In this document: in pieces, positions 36,745 through 45,045 of the stretch | Layout: each line of letters begins with the position of its first letter | Position numbering within the stretch: position 1 is the first letter of the stretch | NCBI RefSeq assembly: GCF_035944355.1 | Contig: NZ_DASZBH010000010.1 | Location: 62,001 to 126,000 of the forward strand | Origin: Frateuria_A sp035944355 | Lineage (GTDB): Bacteria; Pseudomonadota; Gammaproteobacteria; Xanthomonadales; Rhodanobacteraceae | Direction of reading: 5' to 3' | Length of the DNA stretch: 64,000 bases | Position numbers and translations under genes: made by a program | The notes under the pieces: model-generated | Seen by the model: the letters and a program-made list of their open reading frames with translations, nothing else | The model's database searches: none | Told to the model about the DNA's origin: nothing

Positions 36745-37864
36745 GCTGCCGTGCTGTCGGCACCAGTGAGCGAAGCTGCGGTTCGATGTCGGCTAGCAGT
36801 TCCCGCCAGTCCCTGATCGGAACCTGAGCCACAACGGGGGATGCCAATTGCCCTTCGATCCGTCTCGCGAGTTCTGCGGCGTCGCCTGGCCGGTAGAGAC
36901 AGGCAGGCATGTTCGCCAGCAATTCGCCCATCGCACCCACGTCGGCGGCGGCTACGGGCAGGCGGCAGGCCAGCATCTCGTAGGCCTTTTGCGGGAAGCA
37001 GTAGCGACCAAAGGCTGTGTCCAGCACGCAGATGGCACCCACGTCCAAGGCACCGAACAATTGGGCCACCTTGTCATGCGCAAGCGCGCCCAGGTAATGA
37101 ACTCGGGGGCCCGTGGGCGGAGGCAGTGCCTTCTCGTGCGGACCAGCCAACACCAGGTGGACGTCCGGGTGTGCATCTCGCAGCTGCGCCCATGCCGCGT
37201 ACAGGGCCGCCACGCCTTTGTCCCGATACAGCCCACCCGCCGTGCCGACCAGCTTGGCGTCCAGCGGCAGCCCAAGCGCCTGGCGGCATGAGCGCTGGTC
37301 TCGCGGATGGAATACGGCTTTGTCGACCGAGCTCGGCATCGCCAGCACTTTGCCATGGGGCCGGTACACCTCTATCACGAAGCGCCGTAATGGCTCGCTT
37401 GTCGTCAATACCAGCGCCGCACGTCGCACTGCGCGCCGAAGCATGCCCACCATCCCGGGGATACGCGCCTGCCCGAAACCCTCGAAGTTGTCGTACAGAT
37501 CCGCCACGAATGGCACATGCAGGCGCCCCGCCAGCCAGGCACCCAACGCCACCTGCGGGATGTCGGACGCGCCAATCACCAAGTCGGGGGCAAACGCCCG
37601 TAGCCGTCGCAGCGTTCGCGCGGGATGGCCGAACAGGCCGAATCCAAGGTGTCCCAACGAACGCGACTCCCAGTGCAGCGCCCCCGGTGCAGCTTCATGT
37701 TCCCAACGCCTAGAAGCCGCGCCCTGCCGGTAATCCAGACAAATAGCCTCGACGGTATGCCCGAGCTGGGCCAGCTGGCGAGGGATCTCGTACAGGCGCG
37801 CATAGCGGTCAAGGATCACGTCCTTGCCCATGTAGCGACGCTTGCAAACGAACGCGATGCGCAT
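36701..37864 (-). CDS. family 4-type glycosyltransferase
   Basis: A 387-residue GT-B protein. N-terminal lobe MRIAFVCKRRYMGKDVILDRYARLYE, VIGASDIPQ, VADLYDNFEGFG. C-terminal lobe VGTAGGLYRDKGVAALYAAWA, VHYLGALAHDKVAQLF and FPQKAYEMLACRLPVAA. The ending is divergent from the canonical E-x7-E. It starts 2 bases after the glf stop. Its 3' end overlaps the 3' end of the convergent galE gene by 44 bases. A galactofuranosyl role is possible from its position, not from motif. Confidence 0.88.
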   Translation of the reverse strand: MRIAFVCKRRYMGKDVILDRYARLYEIPRQLAQLGHTVEAICLDYRQGAASRRWEHEAAPGALHWESRSLGHLGFGLFGHPARTLRRLRAFAPDLVIGASDIPQVALGAWLAGRLHVPFVADLYDNFEGFGQARIPGMVGMLRRAVRRAALVLTTSEPLRRFVIEVYRPHGKVLAMPSSVDKAVFHPRDQRSCRQALGLPLDAKLVGTAGGLYRDKGVAALYAAWAQLRDAHPDVHLVLAGPHEKALPPPTGPRVHYLGALAHDKVAQLFGALDVGAICVLDTAFGRYCFPQKAYEMLACRLPVAAADVGAMGELLANMPACLYRPGDAAELARRIEGQLASPVVAQVPIRDWRELLADIEPQLRSLVPTARQLSSADHNASATRWR

Positions 37865-37866
37865 GC

Positions 37867-38964
37867 TCAGTCCAGCAGCCGCTTGGCGGCTGCCAGCGCC
37901 GCGCCTACCACCTGGTCCATGTTGTAGTAGCGGTACTGCGCCAGCCGCCCGACGAAGGTGACGTTGCGCTCGGCCTTGGCCAGCTCCTCGTAGCGCTTGA
38001 AGAGCGCCTCGTTTTCGGCGCGCGGAATGGGGTAGTAGGGTTCGCCCTCCGCCTGCGGATACTCGCGCACGATGGACGTGCCCGAGTGCGTCTGCCCGGT
38101 CAGATGCTTGAACTCGGTGATGCGGGTATAGGCGTGGTCGTTGGGGTAGTTGATCGTGCCGGTCTCCTGGTACTGGGTCAAGCCGGCCAGATGCTCGTGT
38201 TCGAAGCGAAGCGAGCGGTAAGGGAGGGGGCCGAAGCAATACCGGAAGTAGGCGTCGATCGGCCCGGTATAGACCACGTGCGCGGCGCGCATGTTGTCGC
38301 GGAGGTCTTCGAAGTCCACGCCCAGTTCCACCGTAATGTTCGGGTGGTCAAGCATGGCCTCGAACATCCTGGTGTAACCGAACTTGGGCATGGCCTGAAA
38401 GGTATCGGTGAAATACCGATCATCGGTATTTGTGCGCACCGGGATTCGCGCCGCGACCCCGGCCTTCAACTGTGAAGGATCCAGGCCCCACTGCTTGCGC
38501 GTGTAGTTCAGGAAGAACTTTTCGTACAGGTCGCGGCCCACGCTGTTGAGCACTACGTCTTCGCTGGTGAGTACAGGGTCCCTGGGCTCGCGCACCCGCT
38601 CGAGGAAGGCTTCCGCACCCGTGTCGTCGAGGTCCAAGCCATAGAGTTGATTTAGAGTGTCCCTGTTGATCGGGAAAGGGTACGCACGACCATCCACCAC
38701 GCCACGCACCCGATGTTCGTAGGGGCGCCATTCGGTGAAGCGGGAAAGGTAGTCGAAGATTCGCTCGCCGTTGGTATGGAAGATGTGCGGCCCGTAGCGG
38801 TGCACCAGCACGCCATGAGCGTCCAGTTCGTCATAGGCGTTGCCGGCGACGTGGATGCGCTTATCGACCACGCGCACCAACCATCCGGCATCGGCCAGCT
38901 CACGTGCGATCACACTGCCGGCAAAGCCGGCACCCACGACTAGGGCAAAAGAGGATGCTTGCAT
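37867..38964 (-). CDS. glf: UDP-galactopyranose mutase
   Basis: A 365-residue flavoenzyme converting UDP-galactopyranose to UDP-galactofuranose. FAD motif VVGAGFAGSVIA near residue 9; then KRIHVAGNAYDE, YGPHIFHTN, FPINRDTLNQL, and YTGPIDAYFRYCFGPLPYRSL. The catalytic arginine region and C-terminal GRLAQYRYYNMDQVV are present. Its ribosome site lies in the stem of a perfect hairpin (see 38968-38989). Presence of Glf means the glycan made here very probably contains galactofuranose. Confidence 0.97.
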   Translation of the reverse strand: MQASSFALVVGAGFAGSVIARELADAGWLVRVVDKRIHVAGNAYDELDAHGVLVHRYGPHIFHTNGERIFDYLSRFTEWRPYEHRVRGVVDGRAYPFPINRDTLNQLYGLDLDDTGAEAFLERVREPRDPVLTSEDVVLNSVGRDLYEKFFLNYTRKQWGLDPSQLKAGVAARIPVRTNTDDRYFTDTFQAMPKFGYTRMFEAMLDHPNITVELGVDFEDLRDNMRAAHVVYTGPIDAYFRYCFGPLPYRSLRFEHEHLAGLTQYQETGTINYPNDHAYTRITEFKHLTGQTHSGTSIVREYPQAEGEPYYPIPRAENEALFKRYEELAKAERNVTFVGRLAQYRYYNMDQVVGAALAAAKRLLD

Positions 38965-38967
38965 ACG

Positions 38968-38989
38968 GATATCCTACCGGAAGGATATC
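38968..38989 (-). promoter_or_regulatory. hairpin covering the glf ribosome-binding site
   Basis: On the minus strand GATATCCT, loop TCCGGT, AGGATATC forms a perfect 8-bp stem. The AGGA of the right arm is the only plausible ribosome site for glf, 7 bases before the ATG. A second self-complementary pair GCCGGC-AA-GCCGGC lies just upstream (38990-39003). The fold would mask the site and lower or gate translation. Confidence 0.55.
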
Positions 38990-39018
38990 GCCGGCAAGCC
39001 GGCAGATGTCGCTCGCTT

Positions 39019-41046
39019 CTAGCTCCTCAGGCGGTTTCGCAGGGAGTCGGCAAGCAGAGCAAGTTTCAACGGCAAGCGGACGTGCCACGGGGAGAGTGCG
39101 ATAGAGCCCTCCAGCCACATGAACGATGGTGATTCGAAGCTCTTCTTCTTGGATAACGTCATGGAAAACACCGCCCACACATCATTCCAGCGCAGAGGGC
39201 GGCACAACGGTTCCACAAAAGGCATCTCGTGCCTCATGTCCGCCACGGTGCCAAAAGTCGACATCGCTCTGGCCTCGATTGCGTGCGGGTGACGCAGCAG
39301 TCTTTCGGCATTGGCCAGGATCTCGCCGATGTGTTCGTTCAGCGCGACCAGGATTCTTGGGTCGCTGGAGGCCAGCCTAGCGGCGGAGAGCGCTGCTTCC
39401 TGCAGCGCGGCAGCGTAGCTGAGCTCCGCCGTGCTACGGAGTTCTCGGCCGAAAACGGGGTGCGCGCGAGCTCCTTCCAAGCGGTAGCTTTGCGTGGTGG
39501 CGTGCGTGGACGGCAAGAAGCAATGTTCGATGATGACGCGGCGACGTGAGAAGATGGACCCCGCCCTCGGCACGAGGGGATACGCGACACCGGCTTGGCT
39601 TTCATCAAGATGGTCCCGAGCCAACGCCAGGTAATAGCCGCAGGGCATCTGATGCGCGCCGCCTGCGGCTGCCAGGATGCGCTTGAGCGCGGCCTGCGCA
39701 TTTAGGGACCAACCTGCGTCAACTAGGGCCCAGGGAGTTGCGTCGAACAGGCCCTCTTGTCGGAAGTAGGCTAGCGCCGCCTCTCGCTCACGCTCGATCG
39801 AGGAGAGAATCAGCTCCATGGCGGAAACGCTATCCGCTATTTCACTCAAGAACCCGCGGGCTTGGTCGTATGGCAAGTTCGCCACCCATGCTGCGCGGCT
39901 ACAAGACAACATTTCGCGCAAGGTCTCTCGGGCCGCTTCGTTCAGCCCCATTCTTGCGGTGATGTCGTGCCGACTACTCGTCTGTCCAGGAATGATCAAT
40001 AGGCGTTGCCAGTCGGTATCGTGCCGACTTATCGAAGGCCCGAGCCATGCTCGCCGAGACCCGTAAAGGTAGCGGAGCTCGATAGCGTCACTTTCGCCTT
40101 GCAGCAATTGAGCGATGCGAAGCATCACCTCGGCGTCGCGAGCCACAAAGTAGAGCCGCCGTACGCCGTGTTGTTTCGCGTGCTCGAGAACCCACGACAC
40201 ATAGGCCAGCAGCAACGGGACGACTATGCCGTGTATCACATGGTCCAGCGGTCCGCCTTCGCAGCCTGCGGGGTTGGAAAGCCGTAGCCGCCGGGCCAGC
40301 GCAGCCAGAAACGATTTGGCTCTTTCCCTGGGAAGGCGACGGCCAGCCATTGCTGCCTCCGGTGACGTCAGTATTCCGTCCCGCCAATGCTCTGCCCGGA
40401 TGCTGGCCTTGGTGGCCATAGCAATGTCTGCGTGCGGGTTGTCTCCGGCATGAACCAATTGCGCGGCCTCAAGGCGCTCCGCATTCAACACATGGTGGAA
40501 CAATTGTCCATGTTGCTTTGTTATGCCTGCATCGCAAGAAACATACAAAATGTCGCCATCTTTCATTACCCCACATTCCTTCAGAACAGGAGCGAGAAAA
40601 GATGAGGAAAGGTACATATCAGAAATGAAAATGATTCGATGCCCGGCTTTCCGAAGACTCTCGAGGCGAGATACCGCCGCTGGGATCGGATAGATGCTTT
40701 CGCGCTCTAGCTCGAGTTCCGCCCTGATCAGGTTGGATGCGTCGAACGGTAGACCGCCAGGCATGGAGAAGTGTGCATAGATCTCTTCTATCGTTACCGT
40801 CTGGTTAGGACGCGCGTGGCGGTGTGCCATTTTCTCGGCGCGTATGCGGGAGGACTGAAAGCGGGTGGCGAACTTGCGTTGCTCGCGCTCCTCACAGTCC
40901 GGTGGCGCCAAGCGTCGCCCAAGCTCATAGAAAAGATCGCGTGGATGAGCGTACGTCCGCGAGACGCACGTATCAAAAACGTCAAAAGAATAGACGGGTA
41001 TCGATGCCTTGCCTGAAGGCTCCGGTTTATTCTGCTCAGTTTGCAC
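39019..41046 (-). CDS. HAD-type protein with a large C-terminal domain, glycan-locus associated
   Basis: A 675-residue cytosolic protein. The first about 230 residues are a HAD-like phosphatase domain: FDVFDT (D22, D25), IFISDMYLSS (S142, D143) and HAGDNPHADIAMA (D202, D207). The remainder contains GVRRLYFVARDAEVMLRIA and YLYGSRRAWLGPS, seen in a set of large HAD proteins found in polysaccharide and glycosyltransferase clusters. Start is GTG with AAGG 7 bases upstream. It is followed by glf after 54 bases and preceded by a glycosyltransferase gene 9 bases away. Function unknown; phosphatase activity is inferred from motifs. Confidence 0.75.
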   Translation of the reverse strand: MQTEQNKPEPSGKASIPVYSFDVFDTCVSRTYAHPRDLFYELGRRLAPPDCEEREQRKFATRFQSSRIRAEKMAHRHARPNQTVTIEEIYAHFSMPGGLPFDASNLIRAELELERESIYPIPAAVSRLESLRKAGHRIIFISDMYLSSSFLAPVLKECGVMKDGDILYVSCDAGITKQHGQLFHHVLNAERLEAAQLVHAGDNPHADIAMATKASIRAEHWRDGILTSPEAAMAGRRLPRERAKSFLAALARRLRLSNPAGCEGGPLDHVIHGIVVPLLLAYVSWVLEHAKQHGVRRLYFVARDAEVMLRIAQLLQGESDAIELRYLYGSRRAWLGPSISRHDTDWQRLLIIPGQTSSRHDITARMGLNEAARETLREMLSCSRAAWVANLPYDQARGFLSEIADSVSAMELILSSIEREREAALAYFRQEGLFDATPWALVDAGWSLNAQAALKRILAAAGGAHQMPCGYYLALARDHLDESQAGVAYPLVPRAGSIFSRRRVIIEHCFLPSTHATTQSYRLEGARAHPVFGRELRSTAELSYAAALQEAALSAARLASSDPRILVALNEHIGEILANAERLLRHPHAIEARAMSTFGTVADMRHEMPFVEPLCRPLRWNDVWAVFSMTLSKKKSFESPSFMWLEGSIALSPWHVRLPLKLALLADSLRNRLRS

Positions 41047-41055
41047 TACAGGACC

Positions 41056-42252
41056 TTAAGGTGGCGTTGGCACGTCCGACGAGGAGATAATGTGGCGCAG
41101 GACCTTCTCCATCTTCGAACTAGCGAGGTTCCAGTTATGTTCGTTGGCCACTTGTGTTGCGGACGACGCAATTCGCTTTAGTAACGCTCTATCGGTAGCT
41201 AAGCGAATGATCGCTTGAGTTATGGAGTTAACGTCACGTGGCTCTACCACAAGGCAGTTTTCTTCGCTGATCGCGTAATCTTCCGTGCCATTGGGTGTCG
41301 TGATGACCGCCAATCCGCTTGCCATGGCCTCGATTGGAAAAAGCGGGAAGCTTTCGTACCAAGATGCAGAGAGCAGCACGTCGTTCATTCTATAAGCAGA
41401 TGCCAGCTCGGCCTGGCTTAGGAAACCAAGATGTGTATATGGAGTGATATGATTTTCGGGTGAAAGGAGCGCAGGTCCATAAACGTTCCACTCAATTGTC
41501 ATGCTAGGCAGCGCTGCTCGGGCAGCACGCACGGCCTCGGCCATTTCAATAAACCCTTTCCATCGCGCATCACGACCGCCATAGCTGATAATACGTAGCG
41601 TGGATGAGCTGCCCTCGATGCGTCGGTCGGCAGGGATGCAAGGCATGAAGACTTGTGGGTCGATAGCGTTTGTGGCGAGATATACTTTTTTATCCTCGGC
41701 AGTGGCCAGCAGCCGGTTTTCCAGTCGAGACTTGAGCCAGGAAGAGTTGGCGATCAATGTCAGTCCATATGAATAGCTGGCGTCGACATCGCTGCGGTCT
41801 ACAGGGTCGTCAAAAAATAGTGGTTCATAATGTTGGCAAAAGTAGGCCTTTCGTCCCTTTCCATGTTTGGCCACCAGTGATGCGGTTTCCCACAAGGTCG
41901 CAATAGTTATATCGGCCTCCGGCAAGATATCCGACATAAACGCATGTGCCGTGGCTCTTGAATAGTAATCCCCCTTGTAACCATAACCAATGTAATCCAG
42001 GGCGTAGCTAGTCATCGCCAACGAGGCTTGGCCGAGCGGTAACCCTCCCGGCCACTTAAATTTAGAGGGAACGATCAGCTTAGCTTTCAGGTCTATCCAT
42101 TCAGGCATGGCGCTTTTAGGATAAGCGACAACCGATACCTCATGACCCCGGAAGACCAGCTCATTTGCATGCCTGAGTGCGCAGTACAGTCCGCCTGTAA
42201 AATTTCTTCGGTCAATTCTGGGGAATACAAAGGTAATTTTCATTCGAGGCAT
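41056..42252 (-). CDS. family 4 glycosyltransferase
   Basis: A 398-residue GT-B enzyme. Starts MKITFVFPRIDRRNFTGGLY; middle YFCQHYEPLFFDD; C-terminal lobe IISYGGRDARWKGFIEMAEAV, HLGFLSQAELASAYRMNDVLL and the sugar-nucleotide site SWYESFPLFPIEAMASGLAVI. The codon use is clearly more A/T-rich than in the flanking housekeeping genes, a sign of transfer. ATG at 42252 or 42243 are both possible starts. Confidence 0.9.
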   Translation of the reverse strand: MPRMKITFVFPRIDRRNFTGGLYCALRHANELVFRGHEVSVVAYPKSAMPEWIDLKAKLIVPSKFKWPGGLPLGQASLAMTSYALDYIGYGYKGDYYSRATAHAFMSDILPEADITIATLWETASLVAKHGKGRKAYFCQHYEPLFFDDPVDRSDVDASYSYGLTLIANSSWLKSRLENRLLATAEDKKVYLATNAIDPQVFMPCIPADRRIEGSSSTLRIISYGGRDARWKGFIEMAEAVRAARAALPSMTIEWNVYGPALLSPENHITPYTHLGFLSQAELASAYRMNDVLLSASWYESFPLFPIEAMASGLAVITTPNGTEDYAISEENCLVVEPRDVNSITQAIIRLATDRALLKRIASSATQVANEHNWNLASSKMEKVLRHIISSSDVPTPP

Positions 42253-42296
42253 TTTCTCGCATTTTTCGGTTTGTCCGATGCCAGCCTTCGCGGGAA

Positions 42297-43259
42297 CTAA
42301 CTTGGATAGTAGTTTGGACGAAGTAAGTGCTTCAATCGGTGGCCGGCCACGTACTTCAATGCCAATTGAAACCTGGACTTCTCCTTGAGAAAAGCCTTGT
42401 GAGTGATTTCGCCGTCACGTAAAACGGCGCGAAACATGGATAGGTCGAGATAACTTTTACGCCAAGCCAACCAAGCGTTGCGGATTGATTGCGCGTATGA
42501 TTGATAATCGCCTGGAAATTCCGCCATCGCGCGTAGGCGGCGGAAATCTTCGTTCAAAAATTTCTTCCGTTGCGCAGACGTCTTGCTGGTTGAGGCTTCT
42601 TTCGTAACGGATGCGCCGTGGCGCCTGTAATCCACCAGCACCTCGTCCACGTAGGTGATATGACCTAGATTGGATGCAACGAAGGCGAGCCACCAATCGT
42701 GGGGTACGCGCGTGAGGGCTCCATGGTTGGAGAGTATGTGCTTGCGAAACATCATGGCATGCCCAAGCACCGAATTGCTAAAGAGGAAGGGGCGTGGATC
42801 GTTGCCTTCAAGCATATTGAGCGTATCCGCCAGTGTGCGACCTGTCGGCCGTCCTCTGTCATCGATAAGCTGGCTATTGCAATAGACCAGTAACGCATCG
42901 CCCATTGCCTCTACTAGTCTTCGTGTCTTGCCGGGATACCAAACGTCGTCTTGGTCACAAGGTGAAATAACATCGCCTCGGCACTCGGAAAAACACAGCG
43001 CGAAGTTCTGAATAATTCCGATATTCTTGTGAGGCGGCAGCAGGCGGATGCGCCTGTCTTGTAAAGCATATCGTTGCAGTATCTCTTGCGTGGTATCAGC
43101 AGAGCCATCGTCTGAGGCAACAATTTCAAAATTTGGATAGTCTTGCCCGATTAGCGATTCCAACTGTTTTTCGAGATATTTACCCCCGTTAAAGGTAGCG
43201 AGCGCGATGGAAACCAGGGGCGTTTGAGTCATATCACTTATTGTTTTCGCAGTGCTCAT
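42297..43259 (-). CDS. family 2 glycosyltransferase (rhamnosyltransferase-like)
   Basis: A 320-residue GT-A enzyme. SIALATFNGGKYLEKQLESLIGQ, VASDDGSADTTQEIL and the metal site PCDQDDVWYPGK are classical for GT2 O-antigen type transferases. W-W-L of HDWWLAFVASNLG is the acceptor-side motif seen in rhamnosyl- and related transferases. It overlaps the ABC transporter gene by ATGA. A/T-rich codon use like its upstream neighbour. Confidence 0.92.
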   Translation of the reverse strand: MSTAKTISDMTQTPLVSIALATFNGGKYLEKQLESLIGQDYPNFEIVASDDGSADTTQEILQRYALQDRRIRLLPPHKNIGIIQNFALCFSECRGDVISPCDQDDVWYPGKTRRLVEAMGDALLVYCNSQLIDDRGRPTGRTLADTLNMLEGNDPRPFLFSNSVLGHAMMFRKHILSNHGALTRVPHDWWLAFVASNLGHITYVDEVLVDYRRHGASVTKEASTSKTSAQRKKFLNEDFRRLRAMAEFPGDYQSYAQSIRNAWLAWRKSYLDLSMFRAVLRDGEITHKAFLKEKSRFQLALKYVAGHRLKHLLRPNYYPS

Positions 43260-45028
43260 GACCTGCCCGTCCGGGGGCTTTCAGGAGCGCCATAGATAGC
43301 CTCACGTAGCTGGCCTGTGCTGCCGCCCACGGTCACGACATTTTGGCAATAGTGCAGCGAAGCTTCTTTGTGGGCTATGACGACGACGGTCTTGCTCCCC
43401 GACAGTTGGCGGATGGCCTCATTCAAGGCTTGTTCGGTCTGCTCGTCTAGCGCGCTTGTCGCTTCATCCATCAGCAGCACGGACGGGTCGCGATAGAGCG
43501 CGCGAGCGATGCCGACGCGTTGGCGTTGGCCGCCGGAAAGCCGGATGCCGCGATCGCCGACATAAGTGTCGTAGCCCTGCGGCAGCTCGCTCACCACGAA
43601 TTCGTGGATCTGCGCGGCGCGGGCAGCGCGTTCCACAGCGGCCATATCGATGGCCTTCCGGGGAACGCCAAAAGCGATGTTCTCGGCGACGCTGGCGTCC
43701 GAGAGATAGATATGCTGCGGCACGTAGCCGATGGTGCGTTGCCAGTCAGCCGCGTTGTCGGCAGTAATGGGCACGCCGTCCACGCTCATCACGCCTTCCT
43801 GCGGGTGCAGTAGGCCGAGCAAGATGTCCATCAACGTACTTTTGCCTGCACCGCTCTTGCCTACGATCCCGACGCTACTGTTGGCTGGAATGACCAGGTC
43901 GAACCCGTCAAAAATCCACTTCTCCGGGGCCGAGGGATAGGCATAGCGAATACTATCCAGCCGGATTTCCCGATGCAGGGACAAGGCGTTGCCGGGCTTG
44001 ACTTCCGGCTCCTTTGGCAGGCCCAAGTCCCGGGCGATGGAATCCAGGTGGGGGGACGCGAAACGCAATTTGGCCAAGCCGCGATACATGATCTGGGCTG
44101 AGGGCAACATCCGGTAGGCCGCGAAACCGTAAAGGCCAAGTGCCGGTAGCACGTGAGCGATGTCGTTGCTCCTCAGCAGTAGCACCAGGGCGATGACAAT
44201 CAGCCCGGTATAGCCCGTGGCCTCCACGAGATACAAAGGCGACTGAGCCAGTGTTTCGTTGGTGGCGAAGTGGCGCGAGAAAAGGTGGGAGGCGCGTTCG
44301 AAGTGACCAAGATAGGCTTTGGTCGCGTGCGTGATTTTTACGTCCTTGATGCCACCTAACGCTTCGTTGCAGGCCTGGTACCGCTGCCCGTCCGCCGCCT
44401 GGCGCTCGTTGCCGATACGCGCCAGGCGTTTACGCACCAGCGCGTAGATGGTGCCGTACAGCACCGCTAAGGTGGCCATGATGCAGATCGCCGTCAGAGC
44501 GTCATAGCAGAAGATCAGCAGCGTCATGGCCAACAGCACGGCCCCTTGGGCCAGCAGCTGTGATAGAGGCTGGACTAGATCGAACAACAGCTGGTCGACT
44601 TCGGAAAGCACATTTTTGGCGAGAATCGACGGGTTATGGACGAGGAAGAACTCGTAGGGTTGCTCGAGGTAGCGCGACAGCAAGCGCGTGCTGATGGAGT
44701 GTCGTTCCATGTGCACAAAGCGATTCAGCACATGCAGGGTGATTGTCTTGAACAGTGACGAGGCAATGACGAGTGCAATGGAAGCGAAGCCAAGCAGAAA
44801 GATGAACTGGCGCGTATCGGTTAGACCCAATCTGCGATAAAGGTCTAGTAACAACGGCGTTTCGTGAATGATCGCCGGCCGCCCCAGCACCGAAAGAAAC
44901 GGCATGATGGACAGCACGCTGGCGGTTTCCGCCATGGCCATCAACACGACGAGCACGAGCATCCGTATCGACTTGCGCCGCTCGGCCGGTGTGAAGATGG
45001 TCCAAATCTTTTTGAGGATGATCAGCAT
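43256..45028 (-). CDS. ABC exporter (PglK/MsbA-like lipid-linked glycan flippase)
   Basis: A 590-residue half-transporter with six N-terminal TM helices and a C-terminal ATPase. The TM part opens like PglK/WlaB flippases (KKIWTIFTPAERRKSIRML, VLSIMPFLSVLGRP). Walker A is GKSGAGKST, signature LSGGQRQRVGIARAL, Walker B VLLMDEATSALDE, and the switch histidine lies in VVVIAHK. As in PglK systems it would flip a completed undecaprenyl-linked oligosaccharide to the periplasm. It lies 18 bases downstream of a GT-C gene and overlaps the GT2 gene, so it belongs to the glycan unit. Confidence 0.9.
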   Translation of the reverse strand: MLIILKKIWTIFTPAERRKSIRMLVLVVLMAMAETASVLSIMPFLSVLGRPAIIHETPLLLDLYRRLGLTDTRQFIFLLGFASIALVIASSLFKTITLHVLNRFVHMERHSISTRLLSRYLEQPYEFFLVHNPSILAKNVLSEVDQLLFDLVQPLSQLLAQGAVLLAMTLLIFCYDALTAICIMATLAVLYGTIYALVRKRLARIGNERQAADGQRYQACNEALGGIKDVKITHATKAYLGHFERASHLFSRHFATNETLAQSPLYLVEATGYTGLIVIALVLLLRSNDIAHVLPALGLYGFAAYRMLPSAQIMYRGLAKLRFASPHLDSIARDLGLPKEPEVKPGNALSLHREIRLDSIRYAYPSAPEKWIFDGFDLVIPANSSVGIVGKSGAGKSTLMDILLGLLHPQEGVMSVDGVPITADNAADWQRTIGYVPQHIYLSDASVAENIAFGVPRKAIDMAAVERAARAAQIHEFVVSELPQGYDTYVGDRGIRLSGGQRQRVGIARALYRDPSVLLMDEATSALDEQTEQALNEAIRQLSGSKTVVVIAHKEASLHYCQNVVTVGGSTGQLREAIYGAPESPRTGRS

Positions 45029-45045
45029 CGCTTGCCCAAGTCCCG

